A program made the translations under genes and the position numbers. Below, one piece after another: positions 37,588 to 47,639 of a stretch of 54,971 nucleotides of DNA. The notes under the pieces were generated by a model. The model searched no databases. It was given only the letters and a program-made list of their open reading frames with translations, and was not told where the DNA came from. Each line of letters begins with the position of its first letter. Position 1 is the first letter of the stretch. The stretch lies in assembly GCF_937958065.1 (NCBI RefSeq), contig NZ_CALFXI010000079.1:1-54971 (forward strand), written 5' to 3'. The DNA is from an uncultured Steroidobacter sp. GTDB lineage: Bacteria; Pseudomonadota; Gammaproteobacteria; Steroidobacterales; Steroidobacteraceae.

Positions 37588-38952
37588 ATGTTCTCTCCAC
37601 GTGAGCTGCAAGATCGGATGCAAGGCAGGGGCAGGGTACTGCTGCCGCCGGACGCCGCTGTTTGTGTTGCTTTCAGCGGCGGACTCGATTCCACGGTGTT
37701 GCTGCATGCCTTCGCGCGTCTCGCGGCCGAGCCGAACAGCTATCGAGTGCGCGCCGTTCACATCGATCACGGATTGCATGCGGACTCGGCGCTCTGGCGC
37801 GAGCACTGCGCGCGCCAGGCACAGGCGCTGCAAGTTGAATTCACGTCCATGCGCGTCGATGTCGCAGGTATCGGCGAGGTCGGCCTCGAAGCCGCGGCGC
37901 GTGACGCGCGCTACGGCGCCTTCGCCAAAGAGCTTCGCCCCGGCGAGTATCTCCTGGTCGGCCATCACGCCGACGATCAGTTGGAAACCATGTTGCTCGC
38001 CCTGATGCGAGGTGCCGGCGTGCTGGGGCTGGGCGCGATGCAAGTGTTCGAGCCGTTCGCTCGCGGCGCATTGCTTCGCCCGCTCTGGGATTTCACACGC
38101 GCCGAGCTGGAGACATGGGCGAGGGCAGAGGGATTGGTCTGGCTCACCGATCCTTCCAACACGAACCTGGCGCTCGATCGGAATTTTGTCCGCCATCGCA
38201 TCGTCGCAGCGCTGCGCGAGCGCTGGCCGGCAGCGGCTCAAACTGCGTTGCGTTCCTCGCAACACTTGCAGGAAGCGTGGCGAGCGTTGGAACAGCTGGC
38301 GGCCCTCGATGCCGAGCAAGCCATCGAGGGGGAGTCGCTGAGCGTCGCGGCCTTGCGTGCGCTCAATCCGGAACGTCGCCGGAATCTGCTGCGATACTGG
38401 ATTCGTCGCCGTGGCGCGCGCGCGCCGTCGACTCGCAAGCTCGCAGGCATTGAGCACGACATGCTTGCCGCTGGCCTGGATCGTGTGCCTTGCGTGGCCT
38501 GGGACGGTTGGGAAATGCGTCGCCATCGGGGCTGGCTGTATTGCGAGCAAAAGTTGCCGGCGCTCGATACAGGCCAGGTGCTCGCATGGCCCAGCCACGC
38601 GCCGCTGCACTTGCCAGCAGGCCTCGGCACGTTACGTATCTCTCCTGGAGAGCGGGGACGCCTCAGCGCTGCTAAGCTCCCCGCAACATTGACGGTGCGA
38701 TTTCGCGGCGGCGGTGAGACGCTGCAGCCCGCGGGTCACGCGATTCACCACAAGCTGAAGAAGCTGCTGCAGGCCTCTGCCATTCTGCCGTGGTGGCGCG
38801 AGCGCCTGCCGCTCGTCTACGCCGGCAAGCAGCTGGTCGCTGTCGGCGATTTGTGGATTGCCGCCGAATTCGCCGCTCGCGACGACGAACCCGCCGTGTC
38901 GATCGTGTGGGAGCAGCGCCCGGTCATCGTTGGCCGTCAGCCCGCGCCCTGA
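37588..38952 (+). CDS. tilS: tRNA(Ile)-lysidine synthase
   Basis: Adds lysine to C34 of the CAU-anticodon tRNA-Ile so it reads AUA. 454 residues (E. coli 432). The PP-loop SGGLDSTVLLHAF is at 30-42; HIDHGLHADS and GHHADDQLETMLLALMRGAG are the other N-terminal signatures. The C-terminal TilS-specific domains are present (LNPERRRNLLRYWI and FRGGGETLQPAGHAIHHKLK KLLQ-type region). The accA-tilS adjacency matches E. coli apart from the intervening ldcC there. Confidence 0.95.
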   Translation: MFSPRELQDRMQGRGRVLLPPDAAVCVAFSGGLDSTVLLHAFARLAAEPNSYRVRAVHIDHGLHADSALWREHCARQAQALQVEFTSMRVDVAGIGEVGLEAAARDARYGAFAKELRPGEYLLVGHHADDQLETMLLALMRGAGVLGLGAMQVFEPFARGALLRPLWDFTRAELETWARAEGLVWLTDPSNTNLALDRNFVRHRIVAALRERWPAAAQTALRSSQHLQEAWRALEQLAALDAEQAIEGESLSVAALRALNPERRRNLLRYWIRRRGARAPSTRKLAGIEHDMLAAGLDRVPCVAWDGWEMRRHRGWLYCEQKLPALDTGQVLAWPSHAPLHLPAGLGTLRISPGERGRLSAAKLPATLTVRFRGGGETLQPAGHAIHHKLKKLLQASAILPWWRERLPLVYAGKQLVAVGDLWIAAEFAARDDEPAVSIVWEQRPVIVGRQPAP

Positions 38953-39106
38953 CGATTTCTATCCGTTCTCGTCTATCCGCGCGCGCCGTATTGAGATACA
39001 CTGCGCTCCCGTCGTGATTCCTTGATGCGCCCGCCTTCGCCCACTTCGATGGGAGCGCGTCACGATTCAGATCCCTCACCCTTCTTGTTTGCGACGGTGC
39101 TTTACG

Positions 39107-40768
<1,662 letters not shown>

Positions 40769-40784
40769 GAAGGATTTGAAGACG

Positions 40785-41618
40785 ATGCGACTGCTGAACT
40801 TCGACGTCGGCCCCGATCAGCCCTTCTTTCTGATCGCGGGGCCCTGCGTGATCGAGAGCGAAGCATTGAACGTCGACGTCGCCGGCCGGCTGAAGGAGCT
40901 GACGGCGCGCTTGAACGTGCCGTTCATCTTCAAGTCGTCCTTCGACAAAGCGAACCGTTCTTCGGCCAAGAGCTTTCGCGGCCCGGGCATGGAAGAGGGG
41001 CTGCGCATCCTGTCCGAAGTGAAGAAACAGATCGGCGTGCCGGTGCTCACCGACGTCCACGAGGACACGCCATTCGCGGAAGTGGCCGAAGTCGTCGATG
41101 TGTTGCAGACGCCGGCGTTTCTGTGCCGTCAGACCAATTTCATCGTCAACGTCTGCTCGCACAATCGACCCGTGAACATCAAAAAGGGTCAATTCCTGTC
41201 GCCCTGGGAAATGGGCAACGTGGTCGAGAAGGCGCGCTCCACCGGCAACCAGCAGATCATGGTGTGCGAGCGCGGCTTCACGTTCGGTTACAACAATCTG
41301 GTCTCCGACATGCGCTCGCTGTCGGTGATGCGAGAGACCGGCGCGCCGGTCGTGTTCGATGCGACTCACTCGGTGCAGTTGCCCGGCGGCAAAGGCACAT
41401 CGTCCGGCGGTCAGCGCGAATTCGTGCCTGTGCTGGCGCGCGCGGCAGTGGCGGCCGGCGTTGCCGGGCTGTTCATGGAGACGCATCCCGATCCCGCCCA
41501 GGCGTTATCCGATGGCCCGAATGCCTGGCCGCTGGCGCGCATGGAATCGCTGCTGACGACACTGAAAGAATTAGACCAAGCCGTGAAGTCACGGCCATAC
41601 GAGGAAAGTCTGTTATGA
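40785..41618 (+). CDS. kdsA: 3-deoxy-D-manno-octulosonate 8-phosphate synthase, metal-dependent class
   Basis: Condenses arabinose 5-phosphate with PEP to give KDO-8-P for the LPS inner core. The ATG at 40785 is ten bases from AAGGA; a TTG at 40776 is in frame but too close to it. 277 residues. FKSSFDKANRSSAKSFRGPG is the family signature. Cys21 (AGPCVIES) stands where E. coli, a metal-independent enzyme, has Asn26; with His195 (DATHSVQ), Glu232 (METHPDP) and Asp243 (SDGPNA) it completes the metal site of the Aquifex-type class. The stop overlaps the eno start by four bases. Confidence 0.96.
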   Translation: MRLLNFDVGPDQPFFLIAGPCVIESEALNVDVAGRLKELTARLNVPFIFKSSFDKANRSSAKSFRGPGMEEGLRILSEVKKQIGVPVLTDVHEDTPFAEVAEVVDVLQTPAFLCRQTNFIVNVCSHNRPVNIKKGQFLSPWEMGNVVEKARSTGNQQIMVCERGFTFGYNNLVSDMRSLSVMRETGAPVVFDATHSVQLPGGKGTSSGGQREFVPVLARAAVAAGVAGLFMETHPDPAQALSDGPNAWPLARMESLLTTLKELDQAVKSRPYEESLL

Positions 41619-42907
41619 GCAAGATCGTCGACATCCGCGGCCGCGAAATCATCGATTCGCGCGGCAATCCGACCGTGGAAGCCGATGTATATCTGGACTC
41701 CGGTGCCGTCGGCCGCGCCGCAGTTCCGTCCGGTGCTTCGACCGGTGCGCGCGAAGCCATCGAGCTGCGCGATGGCGATAAATCGCGTTACCTCGGCAAG
41801 GGCGTGCTCAAGGCCGTCGCCAACGTCAATGGCGAGATCAAGAAGCTGCTGGTGGGTCGCGATGCCGGCGACCAGGCCGCGATCGACCAGGCCATGATCC
41901 AGCTCGACGGCACCGAGACCAAGTCGCGTCTCGGCGCGAACGCTCTGCTGGCGGTCTCGATGGCCAACGCGCACGCGATGGCGAAAGAAACCAAACAGTC
42001 TTTGTTCCGCCGCCTGGGCAGCTCCAAAACGCTGCCGGTGCCGATGATGAACATCATCAACGGCGGCGCGCATGCCGACAACAGCGTCGACATCCAGGAA
42101 TTCATGATCCTCCCCGTCGGTGCGCCGTCGCTGTCGGAAGCGCTGCGTTATGGCGCGGAAATCTTCCACACGCTGAAGAAGGTCCTGCACGAGCGCAAGC
42201 TGGCAACGTCGGTGGGCGACGAAGGCGGCTTCGCGCCGGACCTGCCGTCGAACGAAGCGGCGCTCGAGACCATTCTCGAAGCCATCGATCGCGCCGGCTA
42301 CAAGGCGGGCAAGCAGGTGTTCCTCGGCCTGGACGTGGCCAGCACCGAGTTCTTCAAGGACGGCATCTATCACCTCGAGTCGGAGAATCGCAAGTTCACT
42401 TCGGCGCAGTTCGCCGATTACCTCGAAGGCCTGGTGGGCCGCTATCCGATCGTGACCATCGAAGACGGCATGAGCGAGGACGATTGGGACGGCTGGGCGC
42501 ACCTGACGCAGCGGCTCGGCAAGAAGGTGCAGCTGGTCGGCGACGATCTGTTCGTCACCAATACCAGATTCCTGAAGCAGGGCATCGAAAAGCACATCGC
42601 CAATGCGATCCTGATCAAGGTGAACCAGATCGGCACGCTGACCGAGACGGTCGCCGCCATCGACATGGCGGTGGACGCTGGGTATGCGGCAGTGGTGTCG
42701 CACCGCTCGGGCGAGACCGAAGACGCGACGATCGCCGATATCGCCGTCGCGACGCGCGCCACGCAGATCAAGACGGGCTCGATGTCACGTTCGGATCGCA
42801 TCGCCAAGTACAACCAGCTGCTGCGCATCGAGCAGGAGCTGGGCAGCGAGGCGAAGTACGCCGGCGCCGACGCGTTCCCGGTGCCGCTGCCTGGTACCTC
42901 TTGCTGA
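41615..42907 (+). CDS. eno: Enolase
   Basis: Glycolytic dehydration of 2-phosphoglycerate to PEP; in gammaproteobacteria also a degradosome component. 430 residues. REIIDSRGNPTVEADVYLDS is the N-terminus; catalytic and metal residues lie in VGDEGGFAPDL, FLGLDVASTEFF, TIEDGMSEDDWDGW, LVGDDLFVTN and SHRSGETEDATIADIAVATR, and the lysine region ATQIKTGSMSRSDRIAKYNQ. It overlaps kdsA by four bases, so PEP supply and its use in KDO synthesis are co-transcribed. ftsB follows after seven bases. Confidence 0.97.
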   Translation: MSKIVDIRGREIIDSRGNPTVEADVYLDSGAVGRAAVPSGASTGAREAIELRDGDKSRYLGKGVLKAVANVNGEIKKLLVGRDAGDQAAIDQAMIQLDGTETKSRLGANALLAVSMANAHAMAKETKQSLFRRLGSSKTLPVPMMNIINGGAHADNSVDIQEFMILPVGAPSLSEALRYGAEIFHTLKKVLHERKLATSVGDEGGFAPDLPSNEAALETILEAIDRAGYKAGKQVFLGLDVASTEFFKDGIYHLESENRKFTSAQFADYLEGLVGRYPIVTIEDGMSEDDWDGWAHLTQRLGKKVQLVGDDLFVTNTRFLKQGIEKHIANAILIKVNQIGTLTETVAAIDMAVDAGYAAVVSHRSGETEDATIADIAVATRATQIKTGSMSRSDRIAKYNQLLRIEQELGSEAKYAGADAFPVPLPGTSC

Positions 42908-42914
42908 TCGACAC

Positions 42915-43310
42915 ATGAAGTTCCTCGCCGCCGGCCTGGTCATCGTTCTGGTGCTGCTGCAGTACCGACTGTGGCTGGGCGACGGCGGCATGCGTGAAGT
43001 CCATCGGTTGCGCGCCGAGATCGAGGTTCAGCGCGAGCAGAACCGCGAACTGAAGGAGCGCAATCGCACGCTGGGGGCGGAAGTGCAGGACCTGAAGAAG
43101 GGCACTGTCGCCATCGAGGAGCGGGCACGCACCGATCTCGGCATGGTGGGGCGGGGCGAGACCTTCTACCAGGTGGTCACGCCCAAGCCGGTGGTCCAGC
43201 CGGCGCCGGCCGCGCCGAGCGAATCGGACGAGGTGGAGAGCGGTGGTGGGAGCTCGCGCGGCACCAGTCCGGCCAGCGTCATTCAAGCTCGCACGCCGAA
43301 CAACGACTAG
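42915..43310 (+). CDS. ftsB: Cell division protein FtsB
   Basis: Bitopic septal protein that forms the FtsQLB complex. 131 residues from the ATG at 42915; one N-terminal membrane helix (FLAAGLVIVLVLLQYRLWLG, about 3-20), then a coiled coil (about 25-70, REVHRLRAEIEVQREQNREL), and the TDLGMVGRGETFYQVV stretch that marks the family. A Pro/Ser/Gly tail of about 40 residues goes beyond the E. coli protein (103). The eno-ftsB-ispD-ispF order is widely conserved. Confidence 0.93.
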   Translation: MKFLAAGLVIVLVLLQYRLWLGDGGMREVHRLRAEIEVQREQNRELKERNRTLGAEVQDLKKGTVAIEERARTDLGMVGRGETFYQVVTPKPVVQPAPAAPSESDEVESGGGSSRGTSPASVIQARTPNND

Positions 43311-43346
43311 CGTCCGCGAACAGGCACGGGCGTAGAGGTTCTCGTT

Positions 43347-44048
43347 TTGGACAGGAGATTCTGGGTCGTCGTGCCCGCGGCCGGTAGTGCCCGCCGGATG
43401 GGGGGCGCGGTGCCCAAGCAATATCTGCCGCTCGCCGGCCGCTGCGTGATGGAGTGGTCGCTGGCGCCGTTTCTGGCGCACGCGCGCACCGCTGCGGTGG
43501 TCGTCGTGCTGGCCGCGGAAGATCAACGATGGCCGCAAACCGCGGTCGCAGGCGATTCCAAAGTGGCGACGACGATCGGTGGCGCCGAGCGCATGGACTC
43601 GGTGCTCGCGGGATTGCGGGCCTTGCAGGATCGAGTTGCGCCTGACGATTGGGTGCTGGTCCACGACGCCGCCCGGCCGTGCCTGTCAGCAACCGATCTC
43701 GACCGTTTGCTGGCCGAACTGGACGACGATCCGGTGGGCGGGCTGCTTGCAGCGCCAGTGGTCGATACATTGAAGCGCGCCGATGCCGGCGGACGGGTTT
43801 CGCAAACAGTGGCGAGAGAACAGCTCTGGCGTGCACTCACGCCGCAAATGTTTCGCTATGTCGTGCTGCAGCGGGCACTCGAAAGCGCACGGGCGAGCGG
43901 GATCGCCGTCACAGACGAAGCCCAGGCCGTGGAAGCGCTGGGCTTGCAACCCAAGCTGATCGCCGGCGACGCGGACAATATCAAGATCACGCTGCCTGAA
44001 GATCTGCCGCGCGCCGAGCGCATTCTGAATTCACGGAGCGCCTCATGA
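43347..44048 (+). CDS. ispD: 2-C-methyl-D-erythritol 4-phosphate cytidylyltransferase
   Basis: Third step of the MEP pathway, making CDP-methylerythritol. The TTG start at 43347 is the only suitable one near the fold's first strand; GAGG lies about nine bases upstream. 233 residues. Motifs: the nucleotide loop PAAGSARRMGGAVPKQYLPL, GGAERMDSVLAGL, VLVHDAARPCLSATDLDRLL, and ITLPEDLPRAERIL near the C-terminus. It overlaps ispF by four bases. dxr at 10377 supplies its substrate. Confidence 0.94.
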   Translation: MDRRFWVVVPAAGSARRMGGAVPKQYLPLAGRCVMEWSLAPFLAHARTAAVVVVLAAEDQRWPQTAVAGDSKVATTIGGAERMDSVLAGLRALQDRVAPDDWVLVHDAARPCLSATDLDRLLAELDDDPVGGLLAAPVVDTLKRADAGGRVSQTVAREQLWRALTPQMFRYVVLQRALESARASGIAVTDEAQAVEALGLQPKLIAGDADNIKITLPEDLPRAERILNSRSAS

Positions 44049-44536
44049 CTTCCCAACTTCGTATCGGGCAGGGATACGACGTGCACGCATTCACGTCCGG
44101 CGATCACGTCACGCTCGGCGGGGAGAAGATTCCGCACACGCACGGCATCCTCGCGCATTCGGACGGTGACGTGCTGCTGCACGCGATCTGCGATGCACTG
44201 CTGGGTGCCGCCGGGCTCGGCGATATCGGCATGCACTTTCCAGACACGGATCCTCGCTGGAAGGGGGCCGACAGTCGCGCGTTCGTGCGTCACGTTCGCG
44301 ACCTCCTCAAGGTGAGCGACTACGTGGTCGTCAACGTCGATGCGACCGTCATTTGCGAAGCGCCACGACTCGGCAAATATCGCGAGACGATGCGCGCGAA
44401 CATCGCGGCCGACCTCGGTATCAATATCACCCGCGTGAACATCAAAGCCACGACCAGCGAGAAAATGGGCTTCATCGGCCGCGCCGAAGGCCTCGCTTGC
44501 CAGGCCATCGCACTGATCGAGCACATTTCCGGATGA
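44045..44536 (+). CDS. ispF: 2-C-methyl-D-erythritol 2,4-cyclodiphosphate synthase
   Basis: Forms the cyclic diphosphate intermediate in the MEP pathway. 163 residues (E. coli 159). Zinc ligands are in GQGYDVHAF (Asp and His) and the HSDGDVLLHAICDALLGAAG region; LGDIGMHFPDTDPRWKGADS and NIKATTSEKMGFIGRAEGLA complete the trimeric active site. ATG overlaps ispD by four bases and its stop overlaps truD by four bases. Confidence 0.97.
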   Translation: MTSQLRIGQGYDVHAFTSGDHVTLGGEKIPHTHGILAHSDGDVLLHAICDALLGAAGLGDIGMHFPDTDPRWKGADSRAFVRHVRDLLKVSDYVVVNVDATVICEAPRLGKYRETMRANIAADLGINITRVNIKATTSEKMGFIGRAEGLACQAIALIEHISG

Positions 44537-45585
44537 ATTTCGTCGACCTCATGAATCTGCCGTGCGCGCACGGTGGACCGGCGGGCAGCGCTCGCTTGCG
44601 TGCCTTGCCTGAAGATTTCGTCGTGCGCGAATGGCTCGGTTTCGACGCGGACGGCGAGGGAGATCATCTACTACTGAAAGTCCGCAAGCGCGGCGCGAAC
44701 ACCATGTGGGTCGCGAAGCAGCTGGCGCGAATCGGCAAGATACATCCGCGAGATGTCGGCTTCGCGGGATTGAAAGATCGTGATGCGGTCGCCGAGCAGG
44801 CGTTCACCGTGCCGGGTCGGTCCGCGGTTTCCAATTGGCTCGGTATTACAGGCGATGGCTTCGAAGTCATCGGGGCGGAGCGCACGCGCCGCAAGCTGAA
44901 GCGGGGCGCGCTGAAGGGCAACGACTTCGAGATCGTCCTGCGCGATTTCGCCGGCGACACGGCGCTGCTGGAGCAGCGGCTGCAAACATTATCCACGGCC
45001 GGCGCGCCGAATTATTTCGGTCCGCAGCGTTTTGGTCACAATGGGTCGAATGTCACCACGGCGATCGCATGGTTCGAAGGGGGCCCGGCGCCGGAGCGAA
45101 TGGATCGCGGCTTCGCGTTATCGGCGGCGCGTTCGGTGATCTTCAATGCGGTGCTCGCCGAGCGAGTGACCGCAGGCAGCTGGAATCAACTGCGCGACGG
45201 CGATGTCGTGAACCTCAACGGCAGCGGCAGCTTCTTTCTCGCGGAGAGCATCGACGATACATTGCGCGATCGATGCCAGCGCCTCGATGTGCATCCCACC
45301 GGGCCGATGTGGCACGGCGATTCACTGCTGTCGAAGGGCGCGATTGCGGCGCTGGAGACAGAGGCGGCGCAGCGTTACGCGGTGCTCGCGGCCGGCTTGT
45401 CCAAGGCGAGGCTGGAACCTGAACGTCGGCCGTTGCGCGTGCCTGTGCGAGAATTGAAGTGGCGCATCGAGGGCGCGGACGTGCATCTGCAGTTTCGTTT
45501 GCAGCGGGGCTCGTTCGCCACGGCGGTGCTGCACGAGCTGATCAGTAACGCATTCCAGGCCGAGACCCCAGAAGCCGATGTGTGA
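44533..45585 (+). CDS. truD: tRNA pseudouridine(13) synthase
   Basis: Makes pseudouridine at position 13 of tRNA-Glu. 350 residues from the ATG at 44533. The catalytic Asp82 is in GFAGLKDRDAVAEQAF (E. coli Asp80). Other TruD-specific blocks are LPEDFVVREWLGF at the start, GNDFEIVLRDF, and PNYFGPQRFGHNGSN. The C-terminal LQRGSFATAVLHELI is the usual ending. It ends four bases from the 3' end of the convergent Smr-domain gene. Confidence 0.95.
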   Translation: MNFVDLMNLPCAHGGPAGSARLRALPEDFVVREWLGFDADGEGDHLLLKVRKRGANTMWVAKQLARIGKIHPRDVGFAGLKDRDAVAEQAFTVPGRSAVSNWLGITGDGFEVIGAERTRRKLKRGALKGNDFEIVLRDFAGDTALLEQRLQTLSTAGAPNYFGPQRFGHNGSNVTTAIAWFEGGPAPERMDRGFALSAARSVIFNAVLAERVTAGSWNQLRDGDVVNLNGSGSFFLAESIDDTLRDRCQRLDVHPTGPMWHGDSLLSKGAIAALETEAAQRYAVLAAGLSKARLEPERRPLRVPVRELKWRIEGADVHLQFRLQRGSFATAVLHELISNAFQAETPEADV

Positions 45586-45589
45586 TCGT

Positions 45590-46126
45590 TCACTTCACCC
45601 GCAGCAGCACGTAGACGGCGCCGCTGCCGCCGTCCACCTGTCGGGCCGAGCCGAAGGCCTGGATGTTATCGATCCTCTGCAGCCACTGATTCACGACGTT
45701 CTTCAGCACCGGGCCCCGCGGGCCGGAGCCGCGGCCTTTGCCGTGAATGATGCGGACACAGCTCGAGCGCCGGTTTACCGCCTCGGTGAGGAACTCGCGC
45801 ATGGCCGCCTTGGCCTCGGCGCCGGTCATGCCGTGCAAGTCGAGCTCGGCGTCGACGGTGTAATGCCCCCGGCGCAGCTTGATCAGCACCGCTTCGGGAA
45901 TGTGCGGCCGGCGATAGCTCAGCTCGTCGCCGGTCGCGAGCAGCGCCTCGTCGCTCGGCGGCAGCAGGCTTTCCCTCAGGACTTCCTGCTGATCCGCCCG
46001 CGTGAAGCGCGCACGCGGCGGCGGTTTGGGCAGAGATGGGGCACGCTTGGCCGTGTCACGCAAACGCCGTACGTCGCGCATCGCGTCCCGAAAGGTCTGG
46101 CTGTCATGATCCCGATCGTCGTTCAC
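45590..46126 (-). CDS. Smr-domain protein (SmrA/SmrB-like)
   Basis: 178 residues. The C-terminal half is an Smr domain: VDAELDLHGMTGAEAKAAMR, then CVRIIHGKGRGSGPRGPVLK and AFGSARQVDGGSGAVYVLLR. The DLHG and HGKG motifs are the nuclease signature. Smr proteins include SmrB, an endonuclease that cleaves mRNA between collided ribosomes, and MutS2-related nickases. The N-terminal half is a charged region (FRDAMRDVRRLRDTAKRAPS), resembling the SmrB N-terminus. Which substrate it acts on cannot be told. It is divergent from surE. Confidence 0.9.
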   Translation of the reverse strand: MNDDRDHDSQTFRDAMRDVRRLRDTAKRAPSLPKPPPRARFTRADQQEVLRESLLPPSDEALLATGDELSYRRPHIPEAVLIKLRRGHYTVDAELDLHGMTGAEAKAAMREFLTEAVNRRSSCVRIIHGKGRGSGPRGPVLKNVVNQWLQRIDNIQAFGSARQVDGGSGAVYVLLRVK

Positions 46127-46188
46127 CCGTCACTCCAGCGTTCGACTGGTTTCCAGTATAGTTCCGCGCCGCCTCCATTCATGAATGC

Positions 46189-46956
46189 ATGAAGATTCTT
46201 CTGAGCAACGACGACGGCTATCGCGCCGAGGGCCTGCGTGCCCTCGATGAGGCGCTTTCGCCCCTCGCCGACATTACCGTGGTCGCGCCCGACCGCAACC
46301 GTAGCGGTGCCAGTAACTCACTGACGCTCGACATGCCGTTGCGCGTGCTGCCATTCGACGAGCGCCGCTTCCTGGTCGTCAATGGGACGCCCACTGATTG
46401 TGTGCACCTGGCGATCTCCGGCCTGTTCGAAGGCGAGAGCGACCACGACATGGTGGTCTCCGGCATCAATGACGGCGCCAACCTGGGCGATGACGTGCTG
46501 TACTCGGGCACGGTCGCCGCGGCGATCGAGGGGCGCTTTCTCGGCTTGCCGGCCATCGCCGTGTCGCTCGTCATTCAGCCGGACTCCGGCAATCACTTCG
46601 AGACTGCCGCGCGCGTCGCCGCGGAGCTGGTGCTGCGCGTACAGCGCTCGCCGTTGCATCAGGCGACCATCCTCAACGTGAACGTGCCCGATGTTCCTTA
46701 TGAGCAATTGCGTGGATTTCAAGCCACGCGGCTCGGCTTCCGGCATCGCTCCGAGCCGATCGTTCGCATGTCGGATCCGCGCGGCCGGCCGGTGTACTGG
46801 GTCGGTCCCGCCGGCGGCAGTCAGGATTCCGGGCCGGGCACCGACTTCCACGCGGTTGCGAACAACTATGTGTCAGTGACGCCGCTGCAGATCGATCTCA
46901 CGCGGCATTCGATGCTCGAGGACATGCGCAACTGGCTGCAGGGACGAGCTGAATGA
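46189..46956 (+). CDS. surE: 5'/3'-nucleotidase SurE
   Basis: Dephosphorylates nucleoside monophosphates in stationary phase and stress. 255 residues: LLSNDDGYRAEGLRAL with metal ligands Asp8 and Asp9, PDRNRSGASNSLTL with the conserved serine, VNGTPTDCVHLAISGLF, and VSGINDGANLGDDVLYSGTV. It starts 62 bases from the divergent Smr gene; a TATAGT (46157-46162) could be a -10 box, with no good -35. Its stop overlaps pcm by four bases, the usual surE-pcm pair. Confidence 0.96.
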   Translation: MKILLSNDDGYRAEGLRALDEALSPLADITVVAPDRNRSGASNSLTLDMPLRVLPFDERRFLVVNGTPTDCVHLAISGLFEGESDHDMVVSGINDGANLGDDVLYSGTVAAAIEGRFLGLPAIAVSLVIQPDSGNHFETAARVAAELVLRVQRSPLHQATILNVNVPDVPYEQLRGFQATRLGFRHRSEPIVRMSDPRGRPVYWVGPAGGSQDSGPGTDFHAVANNYVSVTPLQIDLTRHSMLEDMRNWLQGRAE

Positions 46957-47639
46957 AGCCACCGGCGCCACCGAGGAACAACAGTGGTAATCGTGCCGGC
47001 ATCGGCATGACATCCGCGCGCACCCGCGAACGTTTGGTTCAGCGTCTGCGCGATCAGGGCATCGTCAATGCAGCGGTGCTCGATCAGATCCGGAATGTGC
47101 CGCGGCATTTGTTCGTCGATGAAGCGCTCGCGACGCGCGCCTACGAAGATACGGCGTTGCCCATCGGGCACGGCCAGACGATTTCACAACCTTTCGTCGT
47201 GGCGCGCATGACTGAAGCGATGATCGAGGCGGGCACGCCGGGCAAGGTGCTGGAGATCGGCACCGGCTGCGGTTATCAAACCGCCGTGATGTCGCCGCTG
47301 GTGCGATTCATCTATAGCATCGAACGCATCGGAGCCCTTCAGGAACGCGCGCGCCAGCGGCTGCGGGAACTGAATATCTCCAACGTCCATTTACGTCACG
47401 GCGACGGCTTTCAGGGCTGGAGCGGGCACGCGCCCTACGATGCCATTCTGATGGCGGCGGCGCCGCTCGCGATTCCGGACGTGTTGTTTCAACAGCTCGC
47501 GCAGGGCGGGCGACTGATCGCGCCGGTCGGTCCGGAAGGTCGCCAGCAACTGGTGCGCATCACTCGTCGCGGCGACGAATTTCACAAGGAGACCCTGGGA
47601 TTGGTCAGTTTCGTGCCGCTGCTGAAGGGTCTGAACTGA
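46953..47639 (+). CDS. pcm: Protein-L-isoaspartate O-methyltransferase
   Basis: Repairs isoaspartyl residues using SAM. 228 residues; the first 20 (Pro/Asn-rich) extend beyond E. coli Pcm (208). The family blocks are MTSARTRERLVQRLRDQGI, VPRHLFVDEALATRAYEDTA, LPIGHGQTISQPFVVARMTE, and the SAM motif VLEIGTGCGYQTAVMSPLV. A four-base overlap with surE couples the two; the stop is followed at once by the nlpD-type reading frame. Confidence 0.96.
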   Translation: MKPPAPPRNNSGNRAGIGMTSARTRERLVQRLRDQGIVNAAVLDQIRNVPRHLFVDEALATRAYEDTALPIGHGQTISQPFVVARMTEAMIEAGTPGKVLEIGTGCGYQTAVMSPLVRFIYSIERIGALQERARQRLRELNISNVHLRHGDGFQGWSGHAPYDAILMAAAPLAIPDVLFQQLAQGGRLIAPVGPEGRQQLVRITRRGDEFHKETLGLVSFVPLLKGLN

